This document shows, in pieces, positions 17,740-25,864 of a stretch of 41,167 nt of DNA. Position numbers and translations under genes: made by a program. The stretch comes from CAMAPP01 sp046153685 (GTDB lineage Bacteria > Pseudomonadota > Alphaproteobacteria > CADEGL01): contig JBJXGH010000102.1 of assembly GCA_046153685.1 (NCBI GenBank), positions 1 to 41,167 of the forward strand, written 5' to 3'. The notes below the pieces were generated by a model. That model saw only the letters and a program-made list of their open reading frames with translations. It was not told the DNA's origin and ran no database searches. Each line of letters begins with the position of its first letter. Position 1 is the first letter of the stretch.

Positions 17740-18438
17740 TCATTTCTGGGATCCGCCTTGCCCGCGAATGTCTTGGTAAATATGCACCATAAATGCAGTG
17801 GCGATAAGCGGCATCAAGAGGTTCAGCGCCGGAATCATGGCGATGGCAGCGAGCGTGGAGCCCGCAAGCCAAAGCCGCCGGCGGTGGCGCCGCCACAGGG
17901 CGCGGGCCGCATCCGGCTCCAGATGGCGAAGCGCCACAAATTCGAAATATTCCCGCCCCAAAAGGAAGCCATTGAGCACCGCGTAAAGCAGGACGTTCAG
18001 CGGCGGCAGCCAAATCAGCAGCAGATAGAACGGCAGAGCCAGGACATTGACCCCGGCCAATAGCAGGAAGAAGCGAAACCCAACCCAGACCGCTTCGCCG
18101 AGCCCCATCCCTCGGACCGGACCGGGGGCGCGATAGTGGTGCCGCTCGATCTTTTCCGCAGCCGCTTCGAGAAAGCACGACGACGCCAGTCCCAGGATGG
18201 CCGGGAACAATAGAACCGCCAGGGCGAGCGCGGCGAACCCACCCAGGGCATCCAAAATCCATTCGAACCAAGACGACTCGAGAACCCGCGTCGTTGCGAA
18301 CGCGGCAGCCGCCAGCGCCAGAAGGCCGGCGAACAAAGCCGCACCCAGCGCGAAGCTGCATGCAAGGTACCGTCGGACCTCGGGCAGGAAGATATCGCCA
18401 AAGGCCCGGATCAGTGCGTGGAGCAGCTCGCCGATCAT
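17740..18438 (-). CDS. EI24/CysZ-like inner-membrane protein
   Basis: The preferred ATG at 18436-18438 (MIGELLHALIRAFGDIF) gives 232 aa. It has several hydrophobic segments, at about residues 23-50 (LACSFALGAALFAGLLALAAA), 60-85, 120-150 (FFLLLAGVNVLALPFYLLLI) and 195-220. The segment LLYAVLNGFLLGREYFEFVALRH matches the conserved NGYLLGREYFE-type signature of the EI24 domain family. CysZ, in the same superfamily, imports sulfate; alphaproteobacterial members are uncharacterised. No sulfur assimilation genes are nearby, so a sulfate role is not supported by context. It is divergent from the PfkB kinase gene. Confidence 0.85.
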   Translation of the reverse strand: MIGELLHALIRAFGDIFLPEVRRYLACSFALGAALFAGLLALAAAAFATTRVLESSWFEWILDALGGFAALALAVLLFPAILGLASSCFLEAAAEKIERHHYRAPGPVRGMGLGEAVWVGFRFFLLLAGVNVLALPFYLLLIWLPPLNVLLYAVLNGFLLGREYFEFVALRHLEPDAARALWRRHRRRLWLAGSTLAAIAMIPALNLLMPLIATAFMVHIYQDIRGQGGSQK

Positions 18439-18560
18439 GGATTTGCCTGTGAATGCCGCGCGCGTGCATTCTCTCATGGCGGTGCTGCGCGTGCGAATGG
18501 GGACTGTGGCGCGAGCCGTCGCTATAGTATCCGCCGTTTTCCGGTTTGGAGTTTTCTTAC

Positions 18561-19553
18561 ATGGCCCAATCGTCCCTCGATGTTCTGGGTATCGGCAATG
18601 CGATCGTCGATATCGTCTCCCAATGCGACGACCGGTTTCTCGCCGATAACGACCTCGACAAGGGGGCGATGACCTTGGTCGGCGCGCACGCGGCGCTGGC
18701 GCTGTACGAAAAATGTGGCCCGGGCATCGAATCCTCGGGGGGGTCGGCGGCCAACACGATGGCCGGCATCGCCTCGCTTGGCGGCCAGGCCGCCTATATC
18801 GGCAAGGTGCGCGACGATGAATTGGGGCGCGTGTTCCGCCACGATATCCGCGCGGCCGGGGTGCGTTACAACGCGGTTCCGGCCGTGGCGGGCCCGCCGA
18901 CCGCGCGATGCCTGGTGCTGGTGACGCCCGACGCGCAGCGCACCATGCAGACTTGTCTCGGCATCTCGGCTGAACTCACGGCCGCGGACGTCGATCTCGA
19001 AATGGTGCGCGCCGCCAAGGTGACCTATCTCGAGGGCTATCTGTTCGATCCGCCAGACGCCAAGGAGGCTTTTCGGACGGCCGCCCGCGCGGCGCTCGCG
19101 GCGGGCGGGCGGGTTGCGCTCTCGCTATCCGATGCGTTTTGCGTCGACCGTCACCGCAAGGATTTTCTTGATCTCATCGCCGGGCCTGTGGATATTCTGT
19201 TCGCGAACGAAGCGGAAATTCTCTCGCTCTACCAGGTGGACCGTTTCGACGAGGCTGTGGCCGCCGTCCGCGGCCATTGCGAAATCGCCGCGCTCACGCG
19301 CAGCGCCAAGGGCGCGGTCGTCTTGTCGGGCGAGGACATGCACGTCATCGATGCGGCGCCCGTAGGCCGCGTTGTCGATACCACGGGTGCGGGCGATCTG
19401 TTCGCCGCTGGATTTCTTTACGGCCTGACGCGGGGCCTTGGCCCGGCGATCGCCGGGCGCATCGGTGCCATCGCCGCTGCCGAGGTCATCGGCCATCTAG
19501 GCGCTAGGCCCGCCCAGCCGCTCGATAGGCTCGTTCAGGGCCTATCGGCGTGA
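18561..19553 (+). CDS. PfkB-family sugar kinase, probable adenosine kinase
   Basis: The ATG at 18561 has GGAG about 11 bases upstream and starts 330 aa (MAQSSLDVLGIGNAIVDIVS). Ribokinase-fold motifs include SSGGSAANTMAGIASLGG and GKVRDDELGRVFRHDI near the N-terminus, FANEAEILSLY in the middle, and DTTGAGDLFAAGFLYG with the catalytic Asp and anion hole. Alphaproteobacterial proteins of this type are usually annotated adenosine kinase (adenosine to AMP), but ribose or nucleoside kinase activity is possible. Its stop overlaps the GTG start of the AmpG-like gene. A TATAGT at 18523-18528 may be its -10. Confidence 0.88.
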   Translation: MAQSSLDVLGIGNAIVDIVSQCDDRFLADNDLDKGAMTLVGAHAALALYEKCGPGIESSGGSAANTMAGIASLGGQAAYIGKVRDDELGRVFRHDIRAAGVRYNAVPAVAGPPTARCLVLVTPDAQRTMQTCLGISAELTAADVDLEMVRAAKVTYLEGYLFDPPDAKEAFRTAARAALAAGGRVALSLSDAFCVDRHRKDFLDLIAGPVDILFANEAEILSLYQVDRFDEAVAAVRGHCEIAALTRSAKGAVVLSGEDMHVIDAAPVGRVVDTTGAGDLFAAGFLYGLTRGLGPAIAGRIGAIAAAEVIGHLGARPAQPLDRLVQGLSA

Positions 19554-20920
19554 CGGCGGAGGCGGACAAGCCCGGCAATAACTGGCGGGCCTCGCTGGCG
19601 CTGTACGGCGACCGGCGCGTGGCGGGGATGTTGTGCCTCGGATTCTCCGCCGGCCTGCCTTTGCTGTTGGTTTTCGGCACGCTTTCGGTGTGGCTGCGCG
19701 AATTGGGCATCAGCCGCACCGCGATTGGATTCTTTTCCTGGGTCGGATTTGCATATTCGTTCAAATTTCTTTGGGCACCCTTGGTTGATGGCTTGTCGAT
19801 CCCCGTCTTGGGCCGCGTCATGGGGCGGCGGCGCAGTTGGATGTTTTTTTCCCAATGCGGCATAGCTTCGGGCTTGCTGGCGCTGTCTCATGTCGATCCG
19901 GCGGCCGATTTGCGCCTCGTGGCCGTCTTGGCCGTTCTCGTGGCGTTTTCCTCGGCGACCCAGGATGTAGCCATCGATGCCTGGCGTATCGAAATCGCAA
20001 ATGTGGACCTTCAAGGCACGATGGCGGGGGCCTATCAGCTCGGCTATAGGGTCGCGCTGTTCACCGCTGGCGCCGGCGCTTTGTATATCGCTGCCGGCCT
20101 GGGTTGGTCGGCCGCCTATACGGCGATGGCCGCCTTGGTCGGTATCGGCATGGTGACCACGGTTTTTATTCGCGAACCCGTGCGGCGAACGGATGCGGCG
20201 ACGATGCGTGCGCTGGCAAAATCCAAAGAGGCGATTGGCCGTCTCGGCTTTCTGCCGCCGACCATTCGCCGCGCCGCCAGCTATTTCGTGCATTCCGTGG
20301 TCGATCCGTTCGCCGATTTCTTCAAGCGTCACGGCTATCTGGCGCTCGTGATCCTGGCCTTCATCGGGACTTTCCGGCTGTCGGATTTCGTCATGGGCAT
20401 CATGGCGAATCCGTTCTACGTCGATCTTGGATTCACCAAGGAACAGATCGCCCAGGTTTCGAAAACCTACGGCATACTCGTTAGCATCGCGGGTGCGCTG
20501 CTTGGCGGCTTGATCGTCGCGCGCTATGGCATCATGCGACCGCTCATCGTCTGCGCGGCGCTGATTTCTCTGACCAATCTGATGTTCGCCTGGCTCGCCG
20601 TGACAGGTCCAAGCATGACTTTGTTCGCGGCGACGATCGGGCTCGAAAATCTCGTCGGCGGCATCTCGGGTTCGGTGTTCATCGCCTATCTTTCGAGCCT
20701 GACCAACCAAGCCTACACCGCGACCCAGTACGCCCTCTTCAGTTCGTTCATGTCCATGCCTGGAAAATTCATCGGTGGATTCTCGGGTTGGGTGGTGGAC
20801 AAAACCGATTACGTGACGTTCTTCGTCTATACGTCCTTGGCCGGTATTCCCGCGGTCCTGCTCGTGCTCTATCTCATGCGCCGCCTGCCGCCGCCCACCC
20901 GCCAAACCGCCGAGACCTAG
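19550..20920 (+). CDS. ampG: AmpG-like MFS permease (anhydromuropeptide uptake)
   Basis: The 456 aa product begins with GTG overlapping the kinase stop (GTGA). It is a major-facilitator protein with about 12 or more membrane helices. AmpG-type motifs include LGFSAGLPLLLVFGTLSVWL, GFFSWVGFAYSFKFLWAPL, RRSWMFFSQ, FSSATQDVAIDAWRIE and a later YTATQYALFSSFMSMPGKFI. AmpG imports GlcNAc-anhydroMurNAc peptides for cell-wall recycling and, where AmpC is present, for beta-lactamase induction. No recycling enzyme or ampC-ampR pair is in the window. A weak hairpin at its stop may end transcription. Confidence 0.88.
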   Translation: MTAEADKPGNNWRASLALYGDRRVAGMLCLGFSAGLPLLLVFGTLSVWLRELGISRTAIGFFSWVGFAYSFKFLWAPLVDGLSIPVLGRVMGRRRSWMFFSQCGIASGLLALSHVDPAADLRLVAVLAVLVAFSSATQDVAIDAWRIEIANVDLQGTMAGAYQLGYRVALFTAGAGALYIAAGLGWSAAYTAMAALVGIGMVTTVFIREPVRRTDAATMRALAKSKEAIGRLGFLPPTIRRAASYFVHSVVDPFADFFKRHGYLALVILAFIGTFRLSDFVMGIMANPFYVDLGFTKEQIAQVSKTYGILVSIAGALLGGLIVARYGIMRPLIVCAALISLTNLMFAWLAVTGPSMTLFAATIGLENLVGGISGSVFIAYLSSLTNQAYTATQYALFSSFMSMPGKFIGGFSGWVVDKTDYVTFFVYTSLAGIPAVLLVLYLMRRLPPPTRQTAET

Positions 20921-20938
20921 CGCAGCACAAGGTCTTTT
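20912..20938 (+). terminator. Possible weak terminator of the kinase-ampG unit
   Basis: AGACCT (20913-20918) and AGGTCT (20930-20935) form a perfect 6-bp stem with an 11-base loop that spans the ampG stop codon, and TTTT follows at 20935-20938. The stem is short and the loop large, so efficiency is uncertain. Confidence 0.4.
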
Positions 20939-20965
20939 CACGTTCTGCGCGTCCGCTGGCAGGGG

Positions 20966-20994
20966 TTGACCGGCCCGTTTCGCTCTCGCAAATT
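20966..20994 (+). promoter_or_regulatory. Weak candidate promoter for ald
   Basis: TTGACC at 20966-20971 is a good -35. At 17 bases spacing the -10 position reads CAAATT (20989-20994), only three of six consensus bases. It is in the 139-base gap before ald, where a promoter is expected. Because ald genes are often regulator-dependent, a poor -10 would not be surprising, but the call is weak. Confidence 0.25.
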
Positions 20995-21059
20995 GGCCCC
21001 TGTATTGGGTCGCCCTGCCCCCTCATCCTCATGGTCGAACGCGAACTCGGAGTGCGCTC

Positions 21060-22178
21060 ATGCTCGTTGGTGTGCCAAAGGAAATTAAGACTCATGAATA
21101 CCGCGTGGGATTGATTCCCGGCAGCGTGCGCGAACTCGTCCACCATGGACATAAGGTCGTGGTCCAGAGCCAAGCCGGAGTCGGAATCGGCGTCACCGAT
21201 GCTGAATACGAGGCAGCGGGCGCGGCAATCGCGGGCGACGCGGACGAAGTCTTCGCCAAGGCCGACATGATCGTGAAGGTCAAGGAACCGCAATCGGCCG
21301 AATACAAAAAACTGCGCGGTGGACAAATCCTGTTCACCTATCTGCATCTGGCGGCCGAGCGCGAGTTGACCAAGGCGCTGGTCGAAAGCGGCTGCACGGC
21401 AATCGCCTACGAGACGGTCACGGACGCCGCGGGCGGATTGCCGCTGCTTGCGCCGATGAGCGAAGTCGCCGGGCGCATGTCCATTCAAGCGGGCGCGCAT
21501 TGTCTGGAGCGCGCCCAAGGCGGTCGCGGCATCCTGCTTGGCGGCGTGCCCGGCGTGCCGCCGGCGGACGTGCTGGTTCTCGGTGGCGGTGTTGCGGGAA
21601 CGAACGCTCTGCGGACGGCGATCGGTCTGGGCGCGCGCGTGACGGTCATCGATAAGTCCGTGCGCCGCCTGAATGAGCTTGAGTTTCGTTTCGGCGCCAG
21701 TCTCACCACCGTTTATGCCACCATCGATGCCGTCGAGCAGCGCGCGCCGCATGTGGACCTGATCGTTGGCGCGGTGCTCGTGCCCGGGGCTACGGCGCCC
21801 AAGCTAGTGACCAAGGCCATGCTCGGGCGCATGCGCAAGGGCGCGGTACTCGTCGATATTTCGATCGATCAAGGCGGGTGTTTCGAGACCAGCCGGCCGA
21901 CCACCCATGCCGAGCCGACCTTCACCCTCGATGGCGTGGTGCATTACTGCGTGACCAATATGCCGGGCGCGGTGCCGCGCACCTCGACCTTCGCGCTTAA
22001 CAACGTGACCCTGCCCTTCGTTATGGCCTTGGCGGGCAAGGGGTACCGCAAGGCATTGATGGACAACGCGCATCTCAAGAACGGGCTCAACGTCCACCGC
22101 GGCAAGGTGACGTTCGAGGCGGTCGCGCGGGAATTTAGTTACGCCTTTACTCCGGCCGACACGGCGCTCGCCTCCTGA
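21060..22178 (+). CDS. ald: Alanine dehydrogenase
   Basis: The 372 aa product has the standard length. It catalyses reversible NAD-dependent deamination of L-alanine to pyruvate and ammonia. N-terminal motifs are MLVGVPKEIKTHEYRVGL, with VKVKEPQSAEY and LFTYLHLAAERELT holding the catalytic Lys and His. The NAD site is VLGGGVAGTNALRTAIGLGARV. The late segments VLVDISIDQGGCFETSRPT and YCVTNMPGAVPRTST are family signatures. No Lrp/AsnC regulator is adjacent. Downstream lies a degraded macro-domain fragment, not a second functional gene. Confidence 0.97.
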   Translation: MLVGVPKEIKTHEYRVGLIPGSVRELVHHGHKVVVQSQAGVGIGVTDAEYEAAGAAIAGDADEVFAKADMIVKVKEPQSAEYKKLRGGQILFTYLHLAAERELTKALVESGCTAIAYETVTDAAGGLPLLAPMSEVAGRMSIQAGAHCLERAQGGRGILLGGVPGVPPADVLVLGGGVAGTNALRTAIGLGARVTVIDKSVRRLNELEFRFGASLTTVYATIDAVEQRAPHVDLIVGAVLVPGATAPKLVTKAMLGRMRKGAVLVDISIDQGGCFETSRPTTHAEPTFTLDGVVHYCVTNMPGAVPRTSTFALNNVTLPFVMALAGKGYRKALMDNAHLKNGLNVHRGKVTFEAVAREFSYAFTPADTALAS

Positions 22179-22182
22179 CCCC

Positions 22183-22455
22183 ATGGCGCGGTGAACGTCG
22201 CGCGACAGGATTCGATTCGTGGAAGGGGGCATTGTCCGCGAATGGGTCGATGCCATCGTTAACGTGGCCAACGAATCCTTGATGGCCGCCAGCGTGGACG
22301 GTGCAATTCACCGCTCGGCCGGCATCGCGCTGCGAACCGTTGCTCTCCAGTCGTCGGACGAGCTCGATTTCACCAAGATCCAATATGTGTGTTTTAACGC
22401 CGTCACACTAAACGCATATAGCGCAGCGTACAAAGCCTTGACGGCGCAGCTGTGA
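22183..22455 (+). pseudogene. Degraded fragment of a macro-domain (ADP-ribose-binding) protein
   Basis: Just after ald one frame reads MAR-stop (TGA at 22192-22194), then DRIRFVEGGIVREWVDAIVN, VANESL and VDGAIHRSAGIAL, before unrelated sequence and a stop at 22455. The aligned part matches the first 40-odd residues of macro domains, which typically read I-x-V-x-x-G-D-I, VDAIVNAAN, then a glycine-rich loop and GVDGAIH. Here the Asp of GDI is Gly and the glycine-rich loop is replaced by MAAS, so key ligand-binding positions are lost. The remaining three quarters of the domain is absent. A short stop-free protein from GTG at 22219 (78 aa) is possible but would not fold as a macro domain. Confidence 0.7.
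22394..22422 (+). promoter_or_regulatory. Candidate promoter for the Pat-like gene
   Basis: TTAACG (22394-22399) and TATAGC (22417-22422) are 17 bases apart, each matching four of six consensus bases. The site lies in a locally AT-rich stretch inside the degraded macro-domain fragment and about 72 bases before the next start codon. Transcription would begin just before the 14-bp tandem repeats. Confidence 0.35.
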
Positions 22456-22480
22456 CGGCGCAGCTGTGACGGCGCAGCCA
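22439..22480 (+). repeat. Tandem 14-bp repeat upstream of the Pat-like gene
   Basis: The unit TGACGGCGCAGCTG occurs twice exactly (22439-22452, 22453-22466) and a third time with the last two bases changed (22467-22480). A fourth, degenerate copy (TGAGGGCGCTATTA) leads to the ATG at 22494. Since 14 is not a multiple of three, the array is not coding-conserved. It occupies the presumed leader of the Pat-like gene. Confidence 0.85.
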
Positions 22481-22493
22481 TGAGGGCGCTATT

Positions 22494-25172
22494 ATGACGA
22501 TCCGCAATCTCGATGCCGTCTTCCGGCCGCGATCGGCAGTGCTCATCGGCGCGAGCCGCCGGCCCGGCTCGGTCGGCGCAGTGGTCGCGCGCAATATGGT
22601 CGCAGCGGGCTTTGCGGGGCCGCTCTTCGCGATCCATCCCGATGGCGCGGCATTCGACGGCTTTACGACCTTCTCCGATCTCCAATCCCTGCCGGCCGCG
22701 CCGGATTTGGCGGTCATCGCGACGCCGCCCGATACGGTGCCGGGGCTCGTGGCCGCGCTGGGCGCGCGTGGCACGCGCGGCGCGGTGGTGATCACGGCGG
22801 GCTTTGGCGAAAGCAAGGATGAATTGGGTCCGGAGCGCCAGCGCGCCATGCTGATGGCGGCGAAGCCGCACATTCTGCGCATTGTCGGCCCGAACTGCGT
22901 TGGCATCGCCGTGCCTGGCATGGGTCTGAACGCGAGCTTTGCGCACATTGCGCCGCGTCCGGGGGGGATTGCGTTCGTTGCCCAGTCGGGCGCGGTGCTG
23001 ACATCGGTTCTGGATTGGGCGACCTCGCGCGGCATCGGGTTCTCGCATTTGGTTTCACTCGGAGGCATGGCCGATGTCGATTTCGGTGACATGCTCGACT
23101 ATCTCGCGAATGACCCGGGCACGCGCGCCATTTTGCTGTACGTCGAGGCGATCACGAACGCGCGCAAATTCATGTCCGCCGCGCGCGCGGCGGCGCGGCT
23201 CAAGCCCGTGGTGGCGGTGAAGGCTGGGCGCCATCCCGAGGGCGCGGCGGCTGCGTCGTCTCATACCGGCGCCTTGGCCGGGCTTGATGGCGCGTACGAT
23301 GCCGCTTTCCGGCGCGCGGGCATTCTGCGTGTGACCGAACTCGACGAATTATTCGATGCGGTCGAAACCCTGGCCCATTCCCGTGCTCCTACAGGCGACC
23401 GGCTGGCCATCGTCACCAATGGCGGCGGTATCGGCGTCATGGCAACGGACACGCTGATCGACAGGGGCGGGCGCCTCGCGGCGCTATCGCCAGCCACGAT
23501 CGCCCGGTTGGACGGCGTTCTGCCGCGCACCTGGTCGCGCGGCAATCCCGTGGACATCATCGGCGATGCCGATGGCGTGCGTTACGAAGCGGCGCTAAGG
23601 GCCGTGCTCGACGATGGCGAAGTCGATGCGGTTCTGGTGCTCAACTGTCCCGTGGCGGTGGCTTCCGCGACCGATGCGGCGGAGGCCGTGATCCGTGCGA
23701 CGGCCGGACGCAACCGGCCGTTGTTCACGAGTTGGCTTGGCGCCGATGGCCCGGCCGAGGCTCGCCGACGGTTCGCCGAGGCGGGAATACCGACCTACGA
23801 CACGCCTGCCCAGGCAGTGCGCGCGATCACGCATTTGGTCGATCGCCGGCGCGGCCAGGAAAATCTAATGGAAGCGCCCCCGGCTCAGCCGGACGAAGCG
23901 ACGCCCGACCGGGCGGCGGTCCGCGCCATTCTCGATCGCGCGCTGGCCGAACGGCGGGAATGGTTGATGGCGCACGAAGCCAAGGCCGTCCTTGCGGCCT
24001 TCGGCGTGCCGGTCGTCGAAGATGCGGTTGCGTCCGACGGCGCCGCGGCCGTGCGCCTGGCCGCACGGTTTGCGGGGCCGGTCGTGCTCAAGATTCTTTC
24101 GCCCGACATCACGCATAAATCCGATCTCGGCGGGGTCGCGCTCGACCTTGCTACGCCCGATGCTGTGCGCGCCGCGGCCGAGGCGATGTGGGCGCGGGTG
24201 CGTGCGGCCCGGCCGGACGCGCGTCTCCTCGGCTTTCTCGTTTCGCCCATGATCCGCCGGCCCCATGCGCTGGAACTGATCGTCGGCGCTTCGGCCGATC
24301 CGACCTTCGGGCCCCTGATCCTGTTCGGCCAGGGCGGGACCGCCGTCGAGATTGTCAGCGATACGGCCTTGGCTCTGCCGCCGCTCAACATTCCGCTCGC
24401 CCGCGATCTGATCGCACGCACGCGCATCGCGCGCCAGCTCGCGGGATACCGCGATCACAAGCCCGCGGATCTCGACGGCCTGGCGCGCATTTTGGTTGCG
24501 GTCTCGAACCTCGTGGTCGAATTTTCCGAAATCGCCGAGCTCGACATCAACCCTCTTCTGGCCGATGACGGCGGTGCGTTCGCGCTAGACGCCCGGGTGC
24601 GGGTCGTGCCGGCATCGGGGATGGGTTCCTCGCGCCTGGCCGTCTCACCCTATCCGCGCGAGCTCGAGCGCGCCGTCGGCGTGCCGGATGGCCGCACCCT
24701 GCTGCTTCGCCCGGTGCGCCCCGAGGACGAGGCCGCCTTCCGGCGTGCCTTCGACACCCTCGATCCCGAGGATATCCGTATGCGCTTTCACGCCCCCATC
24801 CGCGCGCTGACTCGAGACGTGGCCGCGCGCCTGACGCAAATCGACTACGACCGGGAAATGGCCTTCGTCCTTGCCGATCTGAAGCCGGCCGGCCTTGCCA
24901 CGATCCACGGCGTTGCGCGCATGCACGCCGATCCCGACAATGCCGCGGCGGAATACGCCATCATCGTGGCCAGCAGCGAGAAGGAACGGGGCCTCGGTTA
25001 TCTCTTGATGCGAGAGCTGATCGAGCATGGCAAGCGGCGCGGCATCAAGGAGATATTCGGCCATGTGATGCGCGCGAACGCTGCGATGTTGAAAATGTGC
25101 GGCGAACTCGGTTTCACGAACGCCCCGGTGTCCGACGCGCCCGAAATCGTGCGCGTGTCGCTGGCTCTCTAG
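22494..25172 (+). CDS. Acyl-CoA synthetase (NDP-forming)/GNAT fusion, Pat-like protein acetyltransferase
   Basis: The 892 aa product resembles Salmonella Pat (886 aa) in length and domain order. Residues about 1-450 have the CoA-binding and succinyl-CoA-ligase-like domains (AVLIGASRRPGSVG, VAQSGAVLTSVLDWA). Residues about 480-700 form an ATP-grasp domain (AVLAAFGVPVVEDAV, VLKILSPDITHKSDLGGVAL, ELDINPLLADDGGAF). Residues about 725-892 are a GNAT acetyltransferase with the acetyl-CoA loop KERGLGYLLM. Pat proteins acetylate lysines such as that of acetyl-CoA synthetase. His257 in the motif SSHTGALAG is at the position of the phospho-histidine of ADP-forming ligases. It converges with phoB, with a four-base overlap of stops. 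Confidence 0.9.
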   Translation: MTIRNLDAVFRPRSAVLIGASRRPGSVGAVVARNMVAAGFAGPLFAIHPDGAAFDGFTTFSDLQSLPAAPDLAVIATPPDTVPGLVAALGARGTRGAVVITAGFGESKDELGPERQRAMLMAAKPHILRIVGPNCVGIAVPGMGLNASFAHIAPRPGGIAFVAQSGAVLTSVLDWATSRGIGFSHLVSLGGMADVDFGDMLDYLANDPGTRAILLYVEAITNARKFMSAARAAARLKPVVAVKAGRHPEGAAAASSHTGALAGLDGAYDAAFRRAGILRVTELDELFDAVETLAHSRAPTGDRLAIVTNGGGIGVMATDTLIDRGGRLAALSPATIARLDGVLPRTWSRGNPVDIIGDADGVRYEAALRAVLDDGEVDAVLVLNCPVAVASATDAAEAVIRATAGRNRPLFTSWLGADGPAEARRRFAEAGIPTYDTPAQAVRAITHLVDRRRGQENLMEAPPAQPDEATPDRAAVRAILDRALAERREWLMAHEAKAVLAAFGVPVVEDAVASDGAAAVRLAARFAGPVVLKILSPDITHKSDLGGVALDLATPDAVRAAAEAMWARVRAARPDARLLGFLVSPMIRRPHALELIVGASADPTFGPLILFGQGGTAVEIVSDTALALPPLNIPLARDLIARTRIARQLAGYRDHKPADLDGLARILVAVSNLVVEFSEIAELDINPLLADDGGAFALDARVRVVPASGMGSSRLAVSPYPRELERAVGVPDGRTLLLRPVRPEDEAAFRRAFDTLDPEDIRMRFHAPIRALTRDVAARLTQIDYDREMAFVLADLKPAGLATIHGVARMHADPDNAAAEYAIIVASSEKERGLGYLLMRELIEHGKRRGIKEIFGHVMRANAAMLKMCGELGFTNAPVSDAPEIVRVSLAL

Positions 25173-25864
25173 GCCGCTTCACCCGTTTCGAGCGAGTAGC
25201 CGAAGGCGCGAACGGTTCGAATCAAGTCCTCCTGACCGTCCTGGTTGAGCGCCTTGCGCAGGCGCCGGATATGCACGTCCACGGTGCGCGGCTCGACATA
25301 GGCATCCCGCCCCCACGCCGCGTCCAGAAGCTGCTCGCGCGAGAACACTCGGCCAGGATGTTCGAGGAAATGTCGCAACAGGCGAAATTCGGTGGGCCCG
25401 AGATGAACCGACCGGCCCTCGCGGACGACCCGGTGGCCGGCCAAATCCATGATGACGTCTTTGTGCTTTAGCGTTTCGTCCCCGAAAGAGGGCTTGGCGC
25501 GGCGAAGAACCGCGCGCACGCGTGCCACCAGTTCGGCGGGTGAAAACGGCTTCGTCACATAATCGTCCGCGCCGCTATCGAGACCGCGAACCCGGTCGGC
25601 TTCCTCGCCCTTGGCCGTCAAAATGATGATCGGCGTGGTGCGGGTTTCGGCCTTGCGACGAAGCTGGCGACAGATCTCGATGCCCGACATCTTCGGCAGC
25701 ATCCAATCGAGTACGATCAAATCCGGCCTGTGCTCCGCAACGGAAATCAAGGCCTCTTCGCCGTCGGCTGCCTCGCCGACATCGAAGCCTTCGCGCTCGA
25801 GATTGTAGCGTAGCAGCGTGACGAGCGCGGTTTCGTCTTCGACGATGAGCACGCGAGGCTTCAT
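25169..25864 (-). CDS. phoB: Phosphate response regulator PhoB
   Basis: The 231 aa product matches E. coli PhoB (229 aa). The receiver domain (1-120) has the acidic pair at Glu9/Asp10, the phosphoacceptor Asp53 in LIVLDWMLP, and the conserved Lys in DDYVTKPF. The winged-helix DNA-binding domain follows, with LGPTEFRLLRHFLEHPGRVF and a recognition helix in RTVDVHIRRLRKAL, typical of the OmpR/PhoB family. It binds PHO boxes when phosphate is low. Its ATG overlaps the phoU stop by four bases. The cognate kinase gene phoR is about 9 kb upstream at the other end of the locus. Confidence 0.95.
   Translation of the reverse strand: MKPRVLIVEDETALVTLLRYNLEREGFDVGEAADGEEALISVAEHRPDLIVLDWMLPKMSGIEICRQLRRKAETRTTPIIILTAKGEEADRVRGLDSGADDYVTKPFSPAELVARVRAVLRRAKPSFGDETLKHKDVIMDLAGHRVVREGRSVHLGPTEFRLLRHFLEHPGRVFSREQLLDAAWGRDAYVEPRTVDVHIRRLRKALNQDGQEDLIRTVRAFGYSLETGEAA

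Noticed and set aside
19535..20941. 468 aa minus-strand frame covering the whole ampG gene
   Set aside because: Charged, His/Arg/Asp-rich composition without hydrophobic or domain structure; ampG on the plus strand has clear membrane helices and motifs.
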